From Bacillota bacterium (GTDB taxonomy: Bacteria; Bacillota; Clostridia; Lachnospirales; Lachnospiraceae), in assembly GCA_023460575.1 (NCBI GenBank), contig JAEWPQ010000250.1, positions 1 through 39,033 on the forward strand: DNA of 39,033 bases, read 5' to 3'. The notes below the pieces were generated by a model, which worked only from the letters and a program-made list of their open reading frames with translations, was not told the origin of the DNA and searched no databases. The position numbers were made by a program, and so were the translations under genes. Positions 30,699 to 39,033 of this stretch are shown here, in pieces. The number at the start of each line of letters is the position of its first letter. Position 1 is the first letter of the stretch.

Positions 30699-32114
30699 AT
30701 GTATGATCCAAAATCGCCAAAAGCGGAAGAATTCATTTCTCATGAAGAAATTCTGGAAACTCTTGATTATGCGGAACAAAACAAAAACAATGTGGAGCTG
30801 ATTGATCAGATTATTGCAAAAGCCAGAGAATTAAAGGGGCTTACCCATAGGGAAGCTTCAGTTCTTTTAGCCTGTGATATCCCGGAAAAGATCAATGAGC
30901 TTTATGATCTGGCAGAGGAAATCAAAAAGAAATTTTACGGAACCCGCATTGTTATGTTCGCACCGCTCTATCTGTCCAATTACTGTGTAAATGGCTGTAC
31001 CTATTGTCCCTATCATTTAAAAAACAAACATATTGCAAGAAAGAAACTGACTCAGGAAGAACTGACCAGAGAAGTGATTGCTCTTCAGGACATGGGGCAT
31101 AAGCGGCTTGCACTTGAGGCGGGAGAAGACCCTGTTAATAACCCAATTGAATATATTCTGGAATGCATTGATACCATTTATTCCATCAAGCATAAAAACG
31201 GAGCCATCCGCAGAGTGAATGTGAATATAGCAGCTACGACTGTGGAAAATTACCGGAAGTTAAAAGATGCCGGAATCGGAACCTATATCTTATTCCAGGA
31301 AACTTATCATAGAGAAAGCTATGAAAGCCTTCACCCAACAGGACCAAAGCATGATTATGCTTACCATACAGAGGCCATGGACCGGGCCATGGAAGGCGGT
31401 ATAGACGATGTGGGAATTGGTGTTTTGTTCGGACTGGAACGCTACAAATATGAATTCGCCGGGCTGTTAATGCATGCGGAGCATTTGGAGGCAGTTCATG
31501 GAGTAGGTCCTCATACCATCAGTGTTCCCCGTATTAAAAGTGCTGATGATATTGATCCCAATGCTTTTTCCAATGGCATTGACGACGAAACGTTTGCAAA
31601 GCTCTGCGCGCTGATCCGTGTTTGTGTTCCTTACACAGGCATGATTGTATCCACGAGAGAAAGCCAGAGTGTGAGAGAAAAGGTAATCCGCCTTGGCGTA
31701 TCACAGATCAGCGGCGGTTCCAGAACCAGTGTGGGCGGTTATGAGGAAGAGGTTCGCCCGACGGATACCGAGCAGTTTGATGTATCGGACCAGAGAACCC
31801 TTGATGAAGTGGTGCACTGGCTGATGGATTTAGGATATATTCCCTCTTTCTGTACGGCATGCTACAGAGAAGGCAGGACCGGCGACCGTTTTATGAGCCT
31901 GTGTAAAAGCGGCCAGATCCAAAACTGCTGCCAGCCCAATGCACTGATGACATTAAAGGAGTATTTAATGGACTACGCTTCCGAGGACACACGGAAAGTG
32001 GGAGAAGCGTTAATTGCAGCTGAATTAAACAATATCCCCAAAGAGAAGGTACGGCTGATCTGTGAAGATCATCTGGAGAAAATTGAAGCTGGAATCCGGG
32101 ATTTCCGGTTCTGA
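30699..32114 (+). CDS. hydG: HydG, [FeFe]-hydrogenase H-cluster radical SAM maturase
   Basis: The 471-residue protein is a ThiH-like radical SAM enzyme with the CxxxCxxC motif at Cys96, Cys100 and Cys103 (YCVNGCTYCPYH). It has the HydG C-terminal Cys motif (CTACYREG ... LCKSGQIQNCC) that binds the auxiliary [4Fe-4S]-Fe(cysteine) cluster. It splits tyrosine into p-cresol, CO and cyanide and builds the Fe(CO)2(CN) synthon for the H-cluster. The length is the family norm. hydE is not in the window, so it must be elsewhere if the pathway is complete. It is flanked by a TM1266 regulator and hydF. Confidence 0.96.
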   Translation: MYDPKSPKAEEFISHEEILETLDYAEQNKNNVELIDQIIAKARELKGLTHREASVLLACDIPEKINELYDLAEEIKKKFYGTRIVMFAPLYLSNYCVNGCTYCPYHLKNKHIARKKLTQEELTREVIALQDMGHKRLALEAGEDPVNNPIEYILECIDTIYSIKHKNGAIRRVNVNIAATTVENYRKLKDAGIGTYILFQETYHRESYESLHPTGPKHDYAYHTEAMDRAMEGGIDDVGIGVLFGLERYKYEFAGLLMHAEHLEAVHGVGPHTISVPRIKSADDIDPNAFSNGIDDETFAKLCALIRVCVPYTGMIVSTRESQSVREKVIRLGVSQISGGSRTSVGGYEEEVRPTDTEQFDVSDQRTLDEVVHWLMDLGYIPSFCTACYREGRTGDRFMSLCKSGQIQNCCQPNALMTLKEYLMDYASEDTRKVGEALIAAELNNIPKEKVRLICEDHLEKIEAGIRDFRF

Positions 32115-32147
32115 TACCACATTGACGACATAAAAGAGGAGAGTAAC

Positions 32148-33341
32148 ATGGGATTAAATGAGACGCCGTCATCTGAGAGAATTCACATCGGCTTTTTCGG
32201 CCGCCGCAATGCAGGAAAATCAAGTGTAGTCAATGCAGTAACCGGACAGGAGCTGTCTGTGGTATCGGATATTAAAGGAACCACAACAGATCCCGTTCAT
32301 AAATCCATGGAGCTTCTTCCCATGGGACCGGTAGTAATTATCGATACACCAGGATTCGATGATGAAGGTGCCCTGGGTGAGATGCGTGTGCGAAAGACAA
32401 AACAGATCTTAAACCGCGTAGACTGTGCAGTACTGGTGGTTGATGGTACGGCAGGGAAAACAGAAGTGGATGAGCAGCTGATCGGATTGTTTAAAGAGAA
32501 GAACATTCCTTACGTAGTCGCTTATAATAAGTCGGATCTTGTGGGAGAAGGAGATTATGAAGACGGTCTTTCAGTGAGTGCTCAGACAGGATTTCGCATT
32601 CATGAACTGAAGGAGCGGATCGGTGTTCTGGTCAATACAGGGGATATAAAGATGCAGATTGCAGGAGACTTACTAAAGCCCTGTGATCTTGTCATTCTGG
32701 TAATTCCCATTGATTCGGCAGCACCCAAGGGCAGAATTATTCTTCCCCAGCAGCAGACCATGAGAGACATTTTAGAGGCCGGAGCGGTTGCCATATCTGT
32801 AAGGGATACGGAGTTAAAGCAGACCATTGAAAAGCTTGGAACCAGGCCTTATCTGGTTATCACAGACAGTCAGGCATTTGAACAGGTAAATAAGGATACG
32901 CCGGATGATATTCTGCTGACCTCATTTTCTATTCTGATGGCAAGATACAAAGGCTTTTTAGAGGATGCAGTCAAAGGCGTGGCGGCAATCAGCACTTTAA
33001 AGGATGGGGATAAAGTTCTCATATCAGAAGGCTGTACCCATCACAGACAGTGTGATGACATCGGTACGGTGAAACTTCCGCGGTGGCTGAAAGAATTTAC
33101 GGGAAAAGATCTTGTGATTGAAACGTCTTCAGGCAGAGAATTTCCGGAAGAGCTTTCCGACTATCATCTGATCATTCACTGCGGCAGCTGTATGTTAAAT
33201 GAAAGGGAGATGGTATACCGCAGAAAGACAGCAGCGGATGCAGGAGTGCCCTTTACCAACTATGGAACTGCCATTGCTTATATGAAGGGAATTTTAAAGA
33301 GAAGCTTAGAGGTGCTTCCGGATCTGGAAAAACTGATTTAG
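32148..33341 (+). CDS. hydF: HydF, H-cluster maturation GTPase/scaffold
   Basis: The 397-residue protein has an Era/TrmE-like GTPase domain (Walker A GRRNAGKSS at about residues 18-26, DTPGFDDEG, NKSD) followed by dimerisation and Fe-S domains. The cluster ligands are visible as CTHHRQCDDIG and HCGSCMLNERE, the HydF CxH ... HCxxC pattern. It receives the products of HydE/HydG on a [4Fe-4S] scaffold and delivers the [2Fe] subcluster to HydA. GAGGAGAG precedes the ATG. The operon ends in a strong terminator just downstream. Confidence 0.96.
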   Translation: MGLNETPSSERIHIGFFGRRNAGKSSVVNAVTGQELSVVSDIKGTTTDPVHKSMELLPMGPVVIIDTPGFDDEGALGEMRVRKTKQILNRVDCAVLVVDGTAGKTEVDEQLIGLFKEKNIPYVVAYNKSDLVGEGDYEDGLSVSAQTGFRIHELKERIGVLVNTGDIKMQIAGDLLKPCDLVILVIPIDSAAPKGRIILPQQQTMRDILEAGAVAISVRDTELKQTIEKLGTRPYLVITDSQAFEQVNKDTPDDILLTSFSILMARYKGFLEDAVKGVAAISTLKDGDKVLISEGCTHHRQCDDIGTVKLPRWLKEFTGKDLVIETSSGREFPEELSDYHLIIHCGSCMLNEREMVYRRKTAADAGVPFTNYGTAIAYMKGILKRSLEVLPDLEKLI

Positions 33342-33356
33342 GCAGAATAATTTATA

Positions 33357-33401
33357 AGGCTGCCGCATCAAAGACCCTGGTGTCTGAGAATGCGGCAGCC
33401 T
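33357..33401. terminator. Bidirectional terminator between hydF and the YcxB-like gene
   Basis: AGGCTGCCGCAT (33357-33368) pairs perfectly with ATGCGGCAGCCT (33390-33401); a 12-bp GC-rich stem. The following T-run is weak on the plus strand (GTATGTTTT). Confidence 0.8.
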
Positions 33402-33408
33402 GTATGTT

Positions 33409-33897
33409 TTACGGAGTTGTTAAATGAGAAGTTAAAAGCTGTCTGAATGCGCTGATTTCTTCTTCTGATGTAAAAACACGTTTTGGTATTAAGGTGTAGG
33501 AGCGCTTTTTCTGAATAAGGTAAAAATAGTTCATGTTTTCCTTATAGTGTTTGTAGATATCCCAGGTCATGGTGGAATGTACGGCGTGTGCGTCAAACGT
33601 GATTTTATCGTCTTCAAACAGCAGCTTATAAGGATGATGGTATTTTTCAAATTCCTGATAGTATTTCATAGGCATCAAAAGATAAAGAGTGATCAGCAAA
33701 AGATCAAGACTGTATATCACACAGGCCAGTATTACATATATTTTTGTAAAGCCGTAATGATAAAATAAATAGATTGGAATAAAGATAGAACATATCATAA
33801 TAACCATATCAATTTTATTAAATGCCTTTGATAGGAAAATAAATTTTCTCCAACCGTCTACATACTCATCTTTTGAATAAGTGAATTCCAATAACAT
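33409..33897 (-). CDS. YcxB-like small membrane protein
   Basis: The 162-residue protein has an N-terminal soluble part (LLEFTYSKDEYVDGWRKF), two membrane helices (about residues 30-48 and 52-75), then a soluble C-terminal domain with FEDDKITFDAHAVHSTMTWDIY and YTLIPKRVFTSEEEISAFRQLL. This layout matches the YcxB-like domain family (PF14317), whose function is unknown. ATG 33897 is chosen because GGGGGAA lies 4 bases upstream; a much longer frame to 34290 would run through the cobS gene and is a shadow. It lies between two plus-strand units and is not part of either pathway. Confidence 0.8.
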   Translation of the reverse strand: MLLEFTYSKDEYVDGWRKFIFLSKAFNKIDMVIMICSIFIPIYLFYHYGFTKIYVILACVIYSLDLLLITLYLLMPMKYYQEFEKYHHPYKLLFEDDKITFDAHAVHSTMTWDIYKHYKENMNYFYLIQKKRSYTLIPKRVFTSEEEISAFRQLLTSHLTTP

Positions 33898-33987
33898 ACA
33901 TTTCCCCCTGTTTATTTGATTATTCAAGTTTATCATAAAAGAAGAGAAAGGAAAAGTGTTTGAAGCTTCTTCGGGACATGATTGGAA

Positions 33988-34016
33988 ATGACATTTGCCA
34001 ATTTTTGTGATATTAT
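33988..34016 (+). promoter_or_regulatory. Putative promoter for the second cobalamin unit
   Basis: ATGACA (33988-33993), 17 bases, TATTAT (34011-34016), 65 bases before the cobS start. The leader is too short for a cobalamin riboswitch. Confidence 0.5.
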
Positions 34017-34081
34017 ATTTTTTAATGACTGCAAAGTGCGGAACAAAAATGAGAGCTTTAATATAGAAAGGGGGCAGGACC

Positions 34082-34846
34082 ATGAATCTTCCCGGCAGTA
34101 TGATGATCGCATTCTCCATGTATTCCCGGATACCAGTGCCCCAGGTCCAGTGGACAAAAGAACGGATGAAATATGCTATGTGCTTTTTTCCGCTGATAGG
34201 AGCAGTAATTGGTTTGCTGGAGTATGGCGCTATTCTTCTTTTTCGTACTTTGGGATTTCCTTTTTTAGAACAGATCATGCCTGTTGTCATCCCTGTGGCG
34301 GTTACAGGTGGAATTCATATGGATGGATTGCTTGATGTCATCGATGCAAAATCATCCCACGGCGAAACTGAGAAAAAGCTGGAGATACTCAAAGACCCCC
34401 ATACAGGGGCATTTGCAATTATTGGATGTGGAATTTATTTCCTTTTATACATGGCATTTTTTATGGAAATGAGGCCTGCCATGATCCCTGCCTATTGCCT
34501 GACGTTTGTTATAACCAGAGCCTTAAGCGGACTTTCTGTTGTTACCTTCCCTATGGCGAAAAAAAGCGGGCTGGCAGCGGCTTTTTCAGATGGAGCTCAT
34601 AAAAGAGCGGTTGGAACTGTTATGGTTCTTTACCTTGGAATTTCCTTCCTGGGAGTCTGGATTTTAGCAGGCGCAGGGGCAGTATTGGTCGTTTCTGCCA
34701 TATCTTTTATGGTATTTTTGTATTATTACTGCATGTCAAAACGGGAATTCGGAGGAATCACAGGAGATCTTGCAGGATACTTTCTTCAGATCCTGGAACT
34801 GGCTCTTGTAATGGGACTGGCTGTCCTGTCACACATGAAAATATAG
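34082..34846 (+). CDS. cobS: CobS, adenosylcobinamide-GDP ribazoletransferase
   Basis: The 254-residue integral membrane protein has FSMYSRIPVPQVQWT near the start, the conserved HMDGLLDVIDAKSSHGE metal/substrate loop and KDPHTGAFAIIG, then five or six membrane helices. It joins adenosylcobinamide-GDP with alpha-ribazole (phosphate) to give cobalamin (phosphate), at the cytoplasmic membrane. GGGGGCAGG precedes the ATG. It leads the second cobalamin unit; the CobU-like gene follows after 24 bases. Confidence 0.95.
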   Translation: MNLPGSMMIAFSMYSRIPVPQVQWTKERMKYAMCFFPLIGAVIGLLEYGAILLFRTLGFPFLEQIMPVVIPVAVTGGIHMDGLLDVIDAKSSHGETEKKLEILKDPHTGAFAIIGCGIYFLLYMAFFMEMRPAMIPAYCLTFVITRALSGLSVVTFPMAKKSGLAAAFSDGAHKRAVGTVMVLYLGISFLGVWILAGAGAVLVVSAISFMVFLYYYCMSKREFGGITGDLAGYFLQILELALVMGLAVLSHMKI

Positions 34847-34870
34847 AAACGGCAGGAAGGAATTAATTAT

Positions 34871-35260
34871 ATGAAGTTAATTATCGGCGGAGCATGGCAG
34901 GGAAAGCTTTCCTATGCCCTGCAGCTTGCAAATATAGAAACGGATGATAAAAAACAGGTTGCAGAAGGGGGCTCAGACCCCTATCCGGCAGCGTTTGAAT
35001 CCAGAATCATTCACAATTTTCATGAGTATGTCAAAAGACTTCTGAGGGAAGAAATGGATCCGGAAGAATTTATACGAAATATTCTGGTAAACAATCCGGA
35101 AGTGATTATTACCATCAATGAGCTTGGATGCGGGATTGTGCCCGAAGATCCGTTTGACAGGCGGTGGAGGGAAAGCGCCGGCAGAGCGGCAGTGAAGCTG
35201 GCAAAACACAGCGGAGAAGTATACCGTCTGGTATGCGGGATACCTGCCAGGATTAAATAG
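34871..35260 (+). CDS. Short CobU-like protein with altered P-loop (second copy)
   Basis: The 129-residue protein starts KLIIGGAWQGKLSYALQLA, a CobU-type P-loop in which the usual GSGKS is WQGKL; the lysine is kept but the Ser is lost. The middle third, which in CobU carries the TAxxxDxEMxxRIxxHRxxR block with the GMP-accepting His, is absent. The end, TINELGCGIVPEDPFDRRWRESAGR and CGIPARIK, matches the canonical CobU C-terminal block, which is the part missing from the copy at 29672. It lies between cobS and cbiB. It may be a partner subunit, a regulatory paralogue or a decaying duplicate. No frameshift is seen. Confidence 0.75.
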   Translation: MKLIIGGAWQGKLSYALQLANIETDDKKQVAEGGSDPYPAAFESRIIHNFHEYVKRLLREEMDPEEFIRNILVNNPEVIITINELGCGIVPEDPFDRRWRESAGRAAVKLAKHSGEVYRLVCGIPARIK

Positions 35261-35281
35261 AACATGGAAAAGGACTGACTT

Positions 35282-36262
35282 ATGTTTAAATATCATGTAA
35301 CTGCGGTAATGATTGGCTGCTTTCTGGATGCGTGCTTTGGAGATCCCTTATTTTTGTGGCATCCTGTTTGCGGAATCGGAAACCTGATAAGCTGGCTGGA
35401 GAAAAAATTACGGCCTGTATTTTCGAAAGATGAAACAGGGGAAAGACAGGCAGGTGTATGGCTGGTTGTGCTGGTGCTTCTTGCAGCAGGTGGTCTTTCC
35501 TTTGCTCTTTTGTCTGCTTCCTACAGCCTTTCTCCCATAGCAGGGCTCGCTGTGGAAAGCATTATGTGTTATCAGATGATGGCCTGGCACTCTTTAAGAA
35601 AAGAGAGTATGAAGGTATACCGTGCATTTTTAAAACAGGATACGGAAGAAGCAAGGCTTGCTGTATCCATGATTGTGGGCCGGGATACAAAAAATCTTAC
35701 TGATATGGGTATTACAAAGGCCGCAGTGGAAACCGTAGCGGAGAATACCTCCGATGGTGTGATCGCTCCTTTGATTTTTATGACACTTTTTGGCGGGACC
35801 GGTGTATTTCTTTATAAGGCAGTCAACACCATGGATTCCATGGTAGGCTATAAAAATGACCGGTATCTCTGGTTCGGACGGTGTGCAGCAAAGCTTGATG
35901 ATCTGGTTAACTTTGTTCCGGCCCGATTATCAGCCTTTTTCATGCTGGCGGCTGGTTATTTATGCCAATTGTTTTATGGAGGAAAGTATAATGGGAGAAA
36001 TGGATTCCGTATATTTAAACGTGACCGTTTTAACCACAAAAGCCCTAATTCCGCACAGACCGAATCAGTCTGCGCAGGGATTCTTCAGATTGAGCTGGCT
36101 GGAAATGCATGGTATTTTGGAACCTTATATGAAAAGCCTGTTATAGGAGATCCGGTGAGGCCGGTGGAGTATGAAGACATCTTAAGAGCCAACAGACTGA
36201 TGACAGTTACATACATCCTGGCACTTATCCCTGTTGGAATTCTGCTCTTTATCACTTTTTAG
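35282..36262 (+). CDS. cbiB: CbiB, adenosylcobinamide-phosphate synthase
   Basis: The 326-residue membrane protein has GDPLFLWHPVCGIGNLISWLE near the start, SMIVGRDTKNLTDMGITKAAVETVAENTSDGVIAPL in the centre and NTMDSMVGYKNDRYLWFGR, all strong CbiB signatures. Four to five membrane helices are visible. It attaches the aminopropanol (phosphate) linker to cobyric acid. It is located between the CobU-like gene and cobD, whose product supplies the linker. AAAGGA precedes the ATG. Confidence 0.95.
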   Translation: MFKYHVTAVMIGCFLDACFGDPLFLWHPVCGIGNLISWLEKKLRPVFSKDETGERQAGVWLVVLVLLAAGGLSFALLSASYSLSPIAGLAVESIMCYQMMAWHSLRKESMKVYRAFLKQDTEEARLAVSMIVGRDTKNLTDMGITKAAVETVAENTSDGVIAPLIFMTLFGGTGVFLYKAVNTMDSMVGYKNDRYLWFGRCAAKLDDLVNFVPARLSAFFMLAAGYLCQLFYGGKYNGRNGFRIFKRDRFNHKSPNSAQTESVCAGILQIELAGNAWYFGTLYEKPVIGDPVRPVEYEDILRANRLMTVTYILALIPVGILLFITF

Positions 36263-36290
36263 AAGATACACATTAATGGGAGAAATAAAA

Positions 36291-37379
36291 ATGGAATATC
36301 AGCATGGCGGAGACATTTACACTAATCGCGTTACTATGGATTATTCAGCGAATATCAATCCTCTTGGTCTTCCGGAAGGTGTAAAAAAGGCACTTTTGCT
36401 GGCAATTGAAGACTGTTCCTGCTATCCGGACAGCCGCTGCGGGAACTTGAGAACAGAGCTTGGAGCATTTCATGGATTTTCTAAAGAACATATTATCTGC
36501 GGTAACGGAGCTGCGGATTTAATCTTTCAGATTGTGCAGGTTATAAGACCTGGACGGGCACTTTTAATCGCACCTTCCTTTCTGGAATATGAGCAGGCAC
36601 TAGAGACTGTATCCGCAGAAATTGTATGGTATAATTTAAACGAGACTGACGGGTTTCATTTATCCGTTAAAAGATTAATAGAGTGGCTTGAATTAAGCGG
36701 CCGGGGAATTGATATGCTGTTTCTGTGCAATCCCAACAATCCAACCGGATTTGCACTTGAGAAAGAAGAGATGAAAGAACTTCTGGACTTTTGCAGGGGA
36801 AGAGGAATTTTCTGTGTAGTGGATGAATGCTTTAATGAATTTCTTGATGATCCCGAGGCTTATTCCGTACTGGATGTGATTTCGTCAGGCGGATATGACC
36901 ATGTATTTATTTTAAAGGCATTTACAAAAATTTACGCCATGGCAGGTCTCCGTCTTGGGTATGGCATATCTTCCTGCGAAGAAACCATAGAATCCATGAA
37001 CCGGATCAGACAGCCCTGGAGTGTTTCTTCTCTTGCCCAGGCAGCCGGAGAGGCGGCCCTTAATGAAAAGGAATATGTGAAAGAAACCAGGCGGCTGATT
37101 TCCGGTGAACGGGAATACTTAAAACAAAACCTTCGTGATCTTGGCTTTTTTGTCTTTGATTCCATGGCAAATTATCTGTTTTTTAAAGATACAAGAAAGA
37201 AAGCCCAGGATGAGGAAAAGCTATTATACAAAGAATTGCTTAACTGGCAGGTACTGATCCGGTCCTGCTTCAATTACAGAGGTTTAAACCACACCTATTA
37301 CCGGATCTGCATAAAGCAGAGAAGAGAAAATGATGCATTTCTTGCAGTATTAAAATCCATACTGACAAAAGGAGAATGA
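36291..37379 (+). CDS. cobD: CobD, L-threonine-O-3-phosphate decarboxylase (PLP)
   Basis: The 362-residue protein is a fold-type I PLP enzyme beginning EYQHGGDIYTNRVTMDYSANINPLGLP, the CobD signature. It has CNPNNPTG, VVDECFNEF and the PLP lysine in LKAFTKIYAMAGLRLGYG. It makes (R)-1-amino-2-propanol phosphate from threonine phosphate for CbiB. ATG 36291 is chosen with GGGAG 8 bases upstream; a longer frame from 36234 overlaps cbiB. The C-terminal Cys-rich extension seen in some archaeal and clostridial forms is absent. Confidence 0.93.
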   Translation: MEYQHGGDIYTNRVTMDYSANINPLGLPEGVKKALLLAIEDCSCYPDSRCGNLRTELGAFHGFSKEHIICGNGAADLIFQIVQVIRPGRALLIAPSFLEYEQALETVSAEIVWYNLNETDGFHLSVKRLIEWLELSGRGIDMLFLCNPNNPTGFALEKEEMKELLDFCRGRGIFCVVDECFNEFLDDPEAYSVLDVISSGGYDHVFILKAFTKIYAMAGLRLGYGISSCEETIESMNRIRQPWSVSSLAQAAGEAALNEKEYVKETRRLISGEREYLKQNLRDLGFFVFDSMANYLFFKDTRKKAQDEEKLLYKELLNWQVLIRSCFNYRGLNHTYYRICIKQRRENDAFLAVLKSILTKGE

Positions 37380-37383
37380 GAGC

Positions 37384-38931
37384 ATGGCAAAGACAATCAT
37401 GATTCAGGGGACCATGTCCAATGCAGGGAAAAGCCTGATAACGGCAGGGCTGTGCCGGATTTTTAAGCAGGACGGATACCGGGTTGCACCTTTTAAATCC
37501 CAGAATATGGCACTTAACTCCTTTATTACAGAGGAAGGACTGGAGATGGGAAGGGCACAGGTGGTGCAGGCTGAGGCAGCAGGTGTAAAACCTGTGGCAG
37601 CTATGAATCCGGTTTTGCTTAAACCTACTAATGATACTGGTTCTCAGGTGATAGTGAATGGTGTTTCCATTGGCAATATGCCTGCAAAAGAATATTTTGC
37701 ATATAAAAAGAATCTGATACCGGAGATAAAAAAAGCATTTGACAAGCTGTCAGAGGAATACGACATGATCGTAATTGAAGGCGCAGGCAGTCCTGCAGAG
37801 ATCAATTTGAAACAGGAAGACATTGTCAATATGGGTATGGCAAAGATGGCAGATGCACCGGTGCTGCTGGTGGGAGATATTGACCGCGGCGGAGTGTTTG
37901 CCCAGCTTTACGGCACTGTTATGCTTTTGGAGGCGGAAGAGAGGGCCAGAATCGGCGGCCTGATTGTAAACAAATTCCGGGGTGATAAAACCATTTTAGA
38001 ACCAGGACTTGACATGATTAAAGAACGGCTTCACATACCGGTCGCCGGAGTGGTGCCTTACATGGATGTGAATATTGAAGACGAAGACAGCCTGGGAAAT
38101 CATCTATGTAATACAGGAATGTCAGAGCGGGCCGATGTGGAAATAGCGGTCATCCGTTTTCCCAGGATTTCAAATTTTACGGATTTTTCTGTTTTCTCCA
38201 CAATTCCTTCTGTAGCTCTTCGCTATGTGGATTCTGTTTCAAGCCTGGGAACCCCGGATCTTGTGATTTTGCCGGGCAGTAAGAATACCATAGAGGATCT
38301 TCTCTGGATCCGGCAGAATGGTCTGGAGGCCGGGATATTAAAGCTGGCCTCATCAGGGGTTCCGATATTTGGAATCTGCGGGGGTTTTCAGATGCTTGGG
38401 GAACAGTTAAAGGATCCTCTGGCAGTGGAATCTTCTTTAGGCCGTTCCTCTGTCCGCGGTATGGAACTGCTTCCTGTACGGACTGTGTTCGGAGCAAAAA
38501 AAACCAGAACAAGAGTGACCGGTGCATGTACCGCAGTGGAAGGAATTTTTGAAGATTTATCAGGAATGAATATAGAAGGCTATGAGATTCATATGGGACA
38601 GACAGAGCGCGCACTGCCGCCCTTAGCCTATGTAATGGAGAGCCAGTCCGGCTCCCATCTGGCAAAAATGGATGGATGTCAGAGAAAGAATGTATATGGA
38701 ACCTATATTCACGGTTTCTTTGACAGTGAGAACATTGCGGATACCATTGTAACGGCGCTTAGAAAGAAAAAAGGGCTTGCCAGCCAGCCGGGTACGGCTG
38801 TCAGCTATCAGGAATATAAAGAAAAACAGTATGACAGACTGGCAGATCTTTTGCGGGAGAGCCTTGATATGGACCGGATTTACAGCCTTATGGGGTTAAC
38901 GAGAGACAATGGAGGAAAGAATGGAGTTTAA
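37384..38931 (+). CDS. cbiP: CbiP (CobQ), cobyric acid synthase
   Basis: The 515-residue protein starts with the P-loop region QGTMSNAGKSLITAGLCRI, followed by PFKSQNMALNSF and the VIEGAGSPAEINL and GDIDRGGVFAQLYGT motifs. The amidotransferase domain has the nucleophile in FGICGGFQMLG and a late His in YGTYIHGFFD. It amidates side chains b, d, e and g using glutamine and ATP. The length is the family norm (about 500). It overlaps cbiC by 11 bases. Confidence 0.96.
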   Translation: MAKTIMIQGTMSNAGKSLITAGLCRIFKQDGYRVAPFKSQNMALNSFITEEGLEMGRAQVVQAEAAGVKPVAAMNPVLLKPTNDTGSQVIVNGVSIGNMPAKEYFAYKKNLIPEIKKAFDKLSEEYDMIVIEGAGSPAEINLKQEDIVNMGMAKMADAPVLLVGDIDRGGVFAQLYGTVMLLEAEERARIGGLIVNKFRGDKTILEPGLDMIKERLHIPVAGVVPYMDVNIEDEDSLGNHLCNTGMSERADVEIAVIRFPRISNFTDFSVFSTIPSVALRYVDSVSSLGTPDLVILPGSKNTIEDLLWIRQNGLEAGILKLASSGVPIFGICGGFQMLGEQLKDPLAVESSLGRSSVRGMELLPVRTVFGAKKTRTRVTGACTAVEGIFEDLSGMNIEGYEIHMGQTERALPPLAYVMESQSGSHLAKMDGCQRKNVYGTYIHGFFDSENIADTIVTALRKKKGLASQPGTAVSYQEYKEKQYDRLADLLRESLDMDRIYSLMGLTRDNGGKNGV

Positions 38932-39033
38932 ACTGGAACGGGTTCGCCCCGAGGAAATTGAGAAGAGAAGCTTTGAAATCATAACACAGGAGCTGGGAGA
39001 TAAGAAACTGGATCCGGAACAGGAACTGGTAAT
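38921..39033 (+). CDS. cbiC: CbiC, cobalt-precorrin-8 methylmutase (3' end outside window)
   Basis: The frame starts at ATG 38921, after GGAGGAAAG and inside the end of cbiP. The visible 37 residues include LERVRPEEIEKRSFEII and TQELG, the characteristic N-terminus of precorrin-8X methylmutase (CobH/CbiC). The enzyme moves the C11 methyl to C12, giving cobyrinate. The rest of the gene, and probably the remaining cobalamin genes, continue beyond the window. Confidence 0.9.
   Translation, partial: MEFKLERVRPEEIEKRSFEIITQELGDKKLDPEQELV

Noticed and set aside
33898..34290. N-terminal extension of the YcxB-like gene to 34290
   Set aside because: It would overlap the cobS gene antisense and lacks a ribosome site; ATG 33897 follows GGGGGAA.

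Overview
The window reads like chromosomal DNA of an anaerobic, endospore-forming Clostridia member, most likely Lachnospiraceae. This rests on [FeFe]-hydrogenase maturases, an oxygen-independent (CbiD/CbiG/CbiH-type) cobalamin pathway, an alpha/beta-type small acid-soluble spore protein, TTGACA/TATAAT-type promoters with purine-rich Shine-Dalgarno sites, and moderate GC. The genus is not resolvable from the sequence alone. No tRNA, rRNA, CRISPR array, insertion sequence or prophage was seen, and no gene-free stretch exceeds 300 bases.

Layout. (1) 1-4010: the 3' end of a HAD phosphatase gene, an LCP-family wall-polymer ligase, a KtrB/KtrA-type K+ uptake pair and a tiny Cys-rich FeoB-associated-type membrane protein, closed by a strong terminator. 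(2) 4015-7415: a PTS EIIC-like permease (minus strand), then two CobW-type GTPase genes in tandem. The first has a long His-rich metal loop; the second carries a C-terminal DUF1980/TIGR03943-like domain. (3) 7428-8377: a deletion scar in which the start of a membrane sensor is joined out of frame to an OmpR-type response regulator lacking its N-terminus. (4) 8405-11334: a membrane-anchored polysaccharide deacetylase and a D-Ala-D-Ala carboxypeptidase, divergently transcribed. (5) 11351-16696: a sugar locus with an AraC-type regulator diverging from a GPH transporter, a GH78-like glycosidase and a ROK protein fused to an HPr-like domain. (6) 16709-19868: an AT-rich small membrane protein, then an envelope-associated operon PspC / PadR / DUF1700 / DUF4097 / PspC preceded by a near-ideal sigma-A promoter embedded in perfect palindromes. 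(7) 19942-20163: the spore protein gene.

(8) 20235-39033 (continues past the window): cobalamin biosynthesis. The first unit is cbiD-cbiL-cbiF-cbiG-cbiH-cbiJE(fusion)-cbiT-cbiA-(GNAT)-cobT-cobU, mostly with overlapping start and stop codons. It is interrupted by a separate unit for H-cluster assembly (TM1266-family regulator, hydG, hydF) with its own promoter, a leader containing an intrinsic terminator, and a 3' terminator, followed by a minus-strand YcxB-like gene. The second unit is cobS-(CobU-like)-cbiB-cobD-cbiP-cbiC. Together these cover most steps from cobalt-precorrin-2 to the lower-ligand assembly. The cobaltochelatase, the adenosyltransferase and the early tetrapyrrole genes are not in view and may lie beyond the right edge. 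Neither unit has room for, or shows, a cobalamin riboswitch at its head.

The points most worth following up are the ROK-HPr fusion with an internal ribosome binding site, the CobW-DUF1980 fusion beside a His-rich CobW, the hyd leader/terminator inside the cobalamin cluster, the complementary pair of divergent CobU homologues, and the palindromic operator region of the PspC/PadR operon. None of these is proven new; they are stated as testable proposals.
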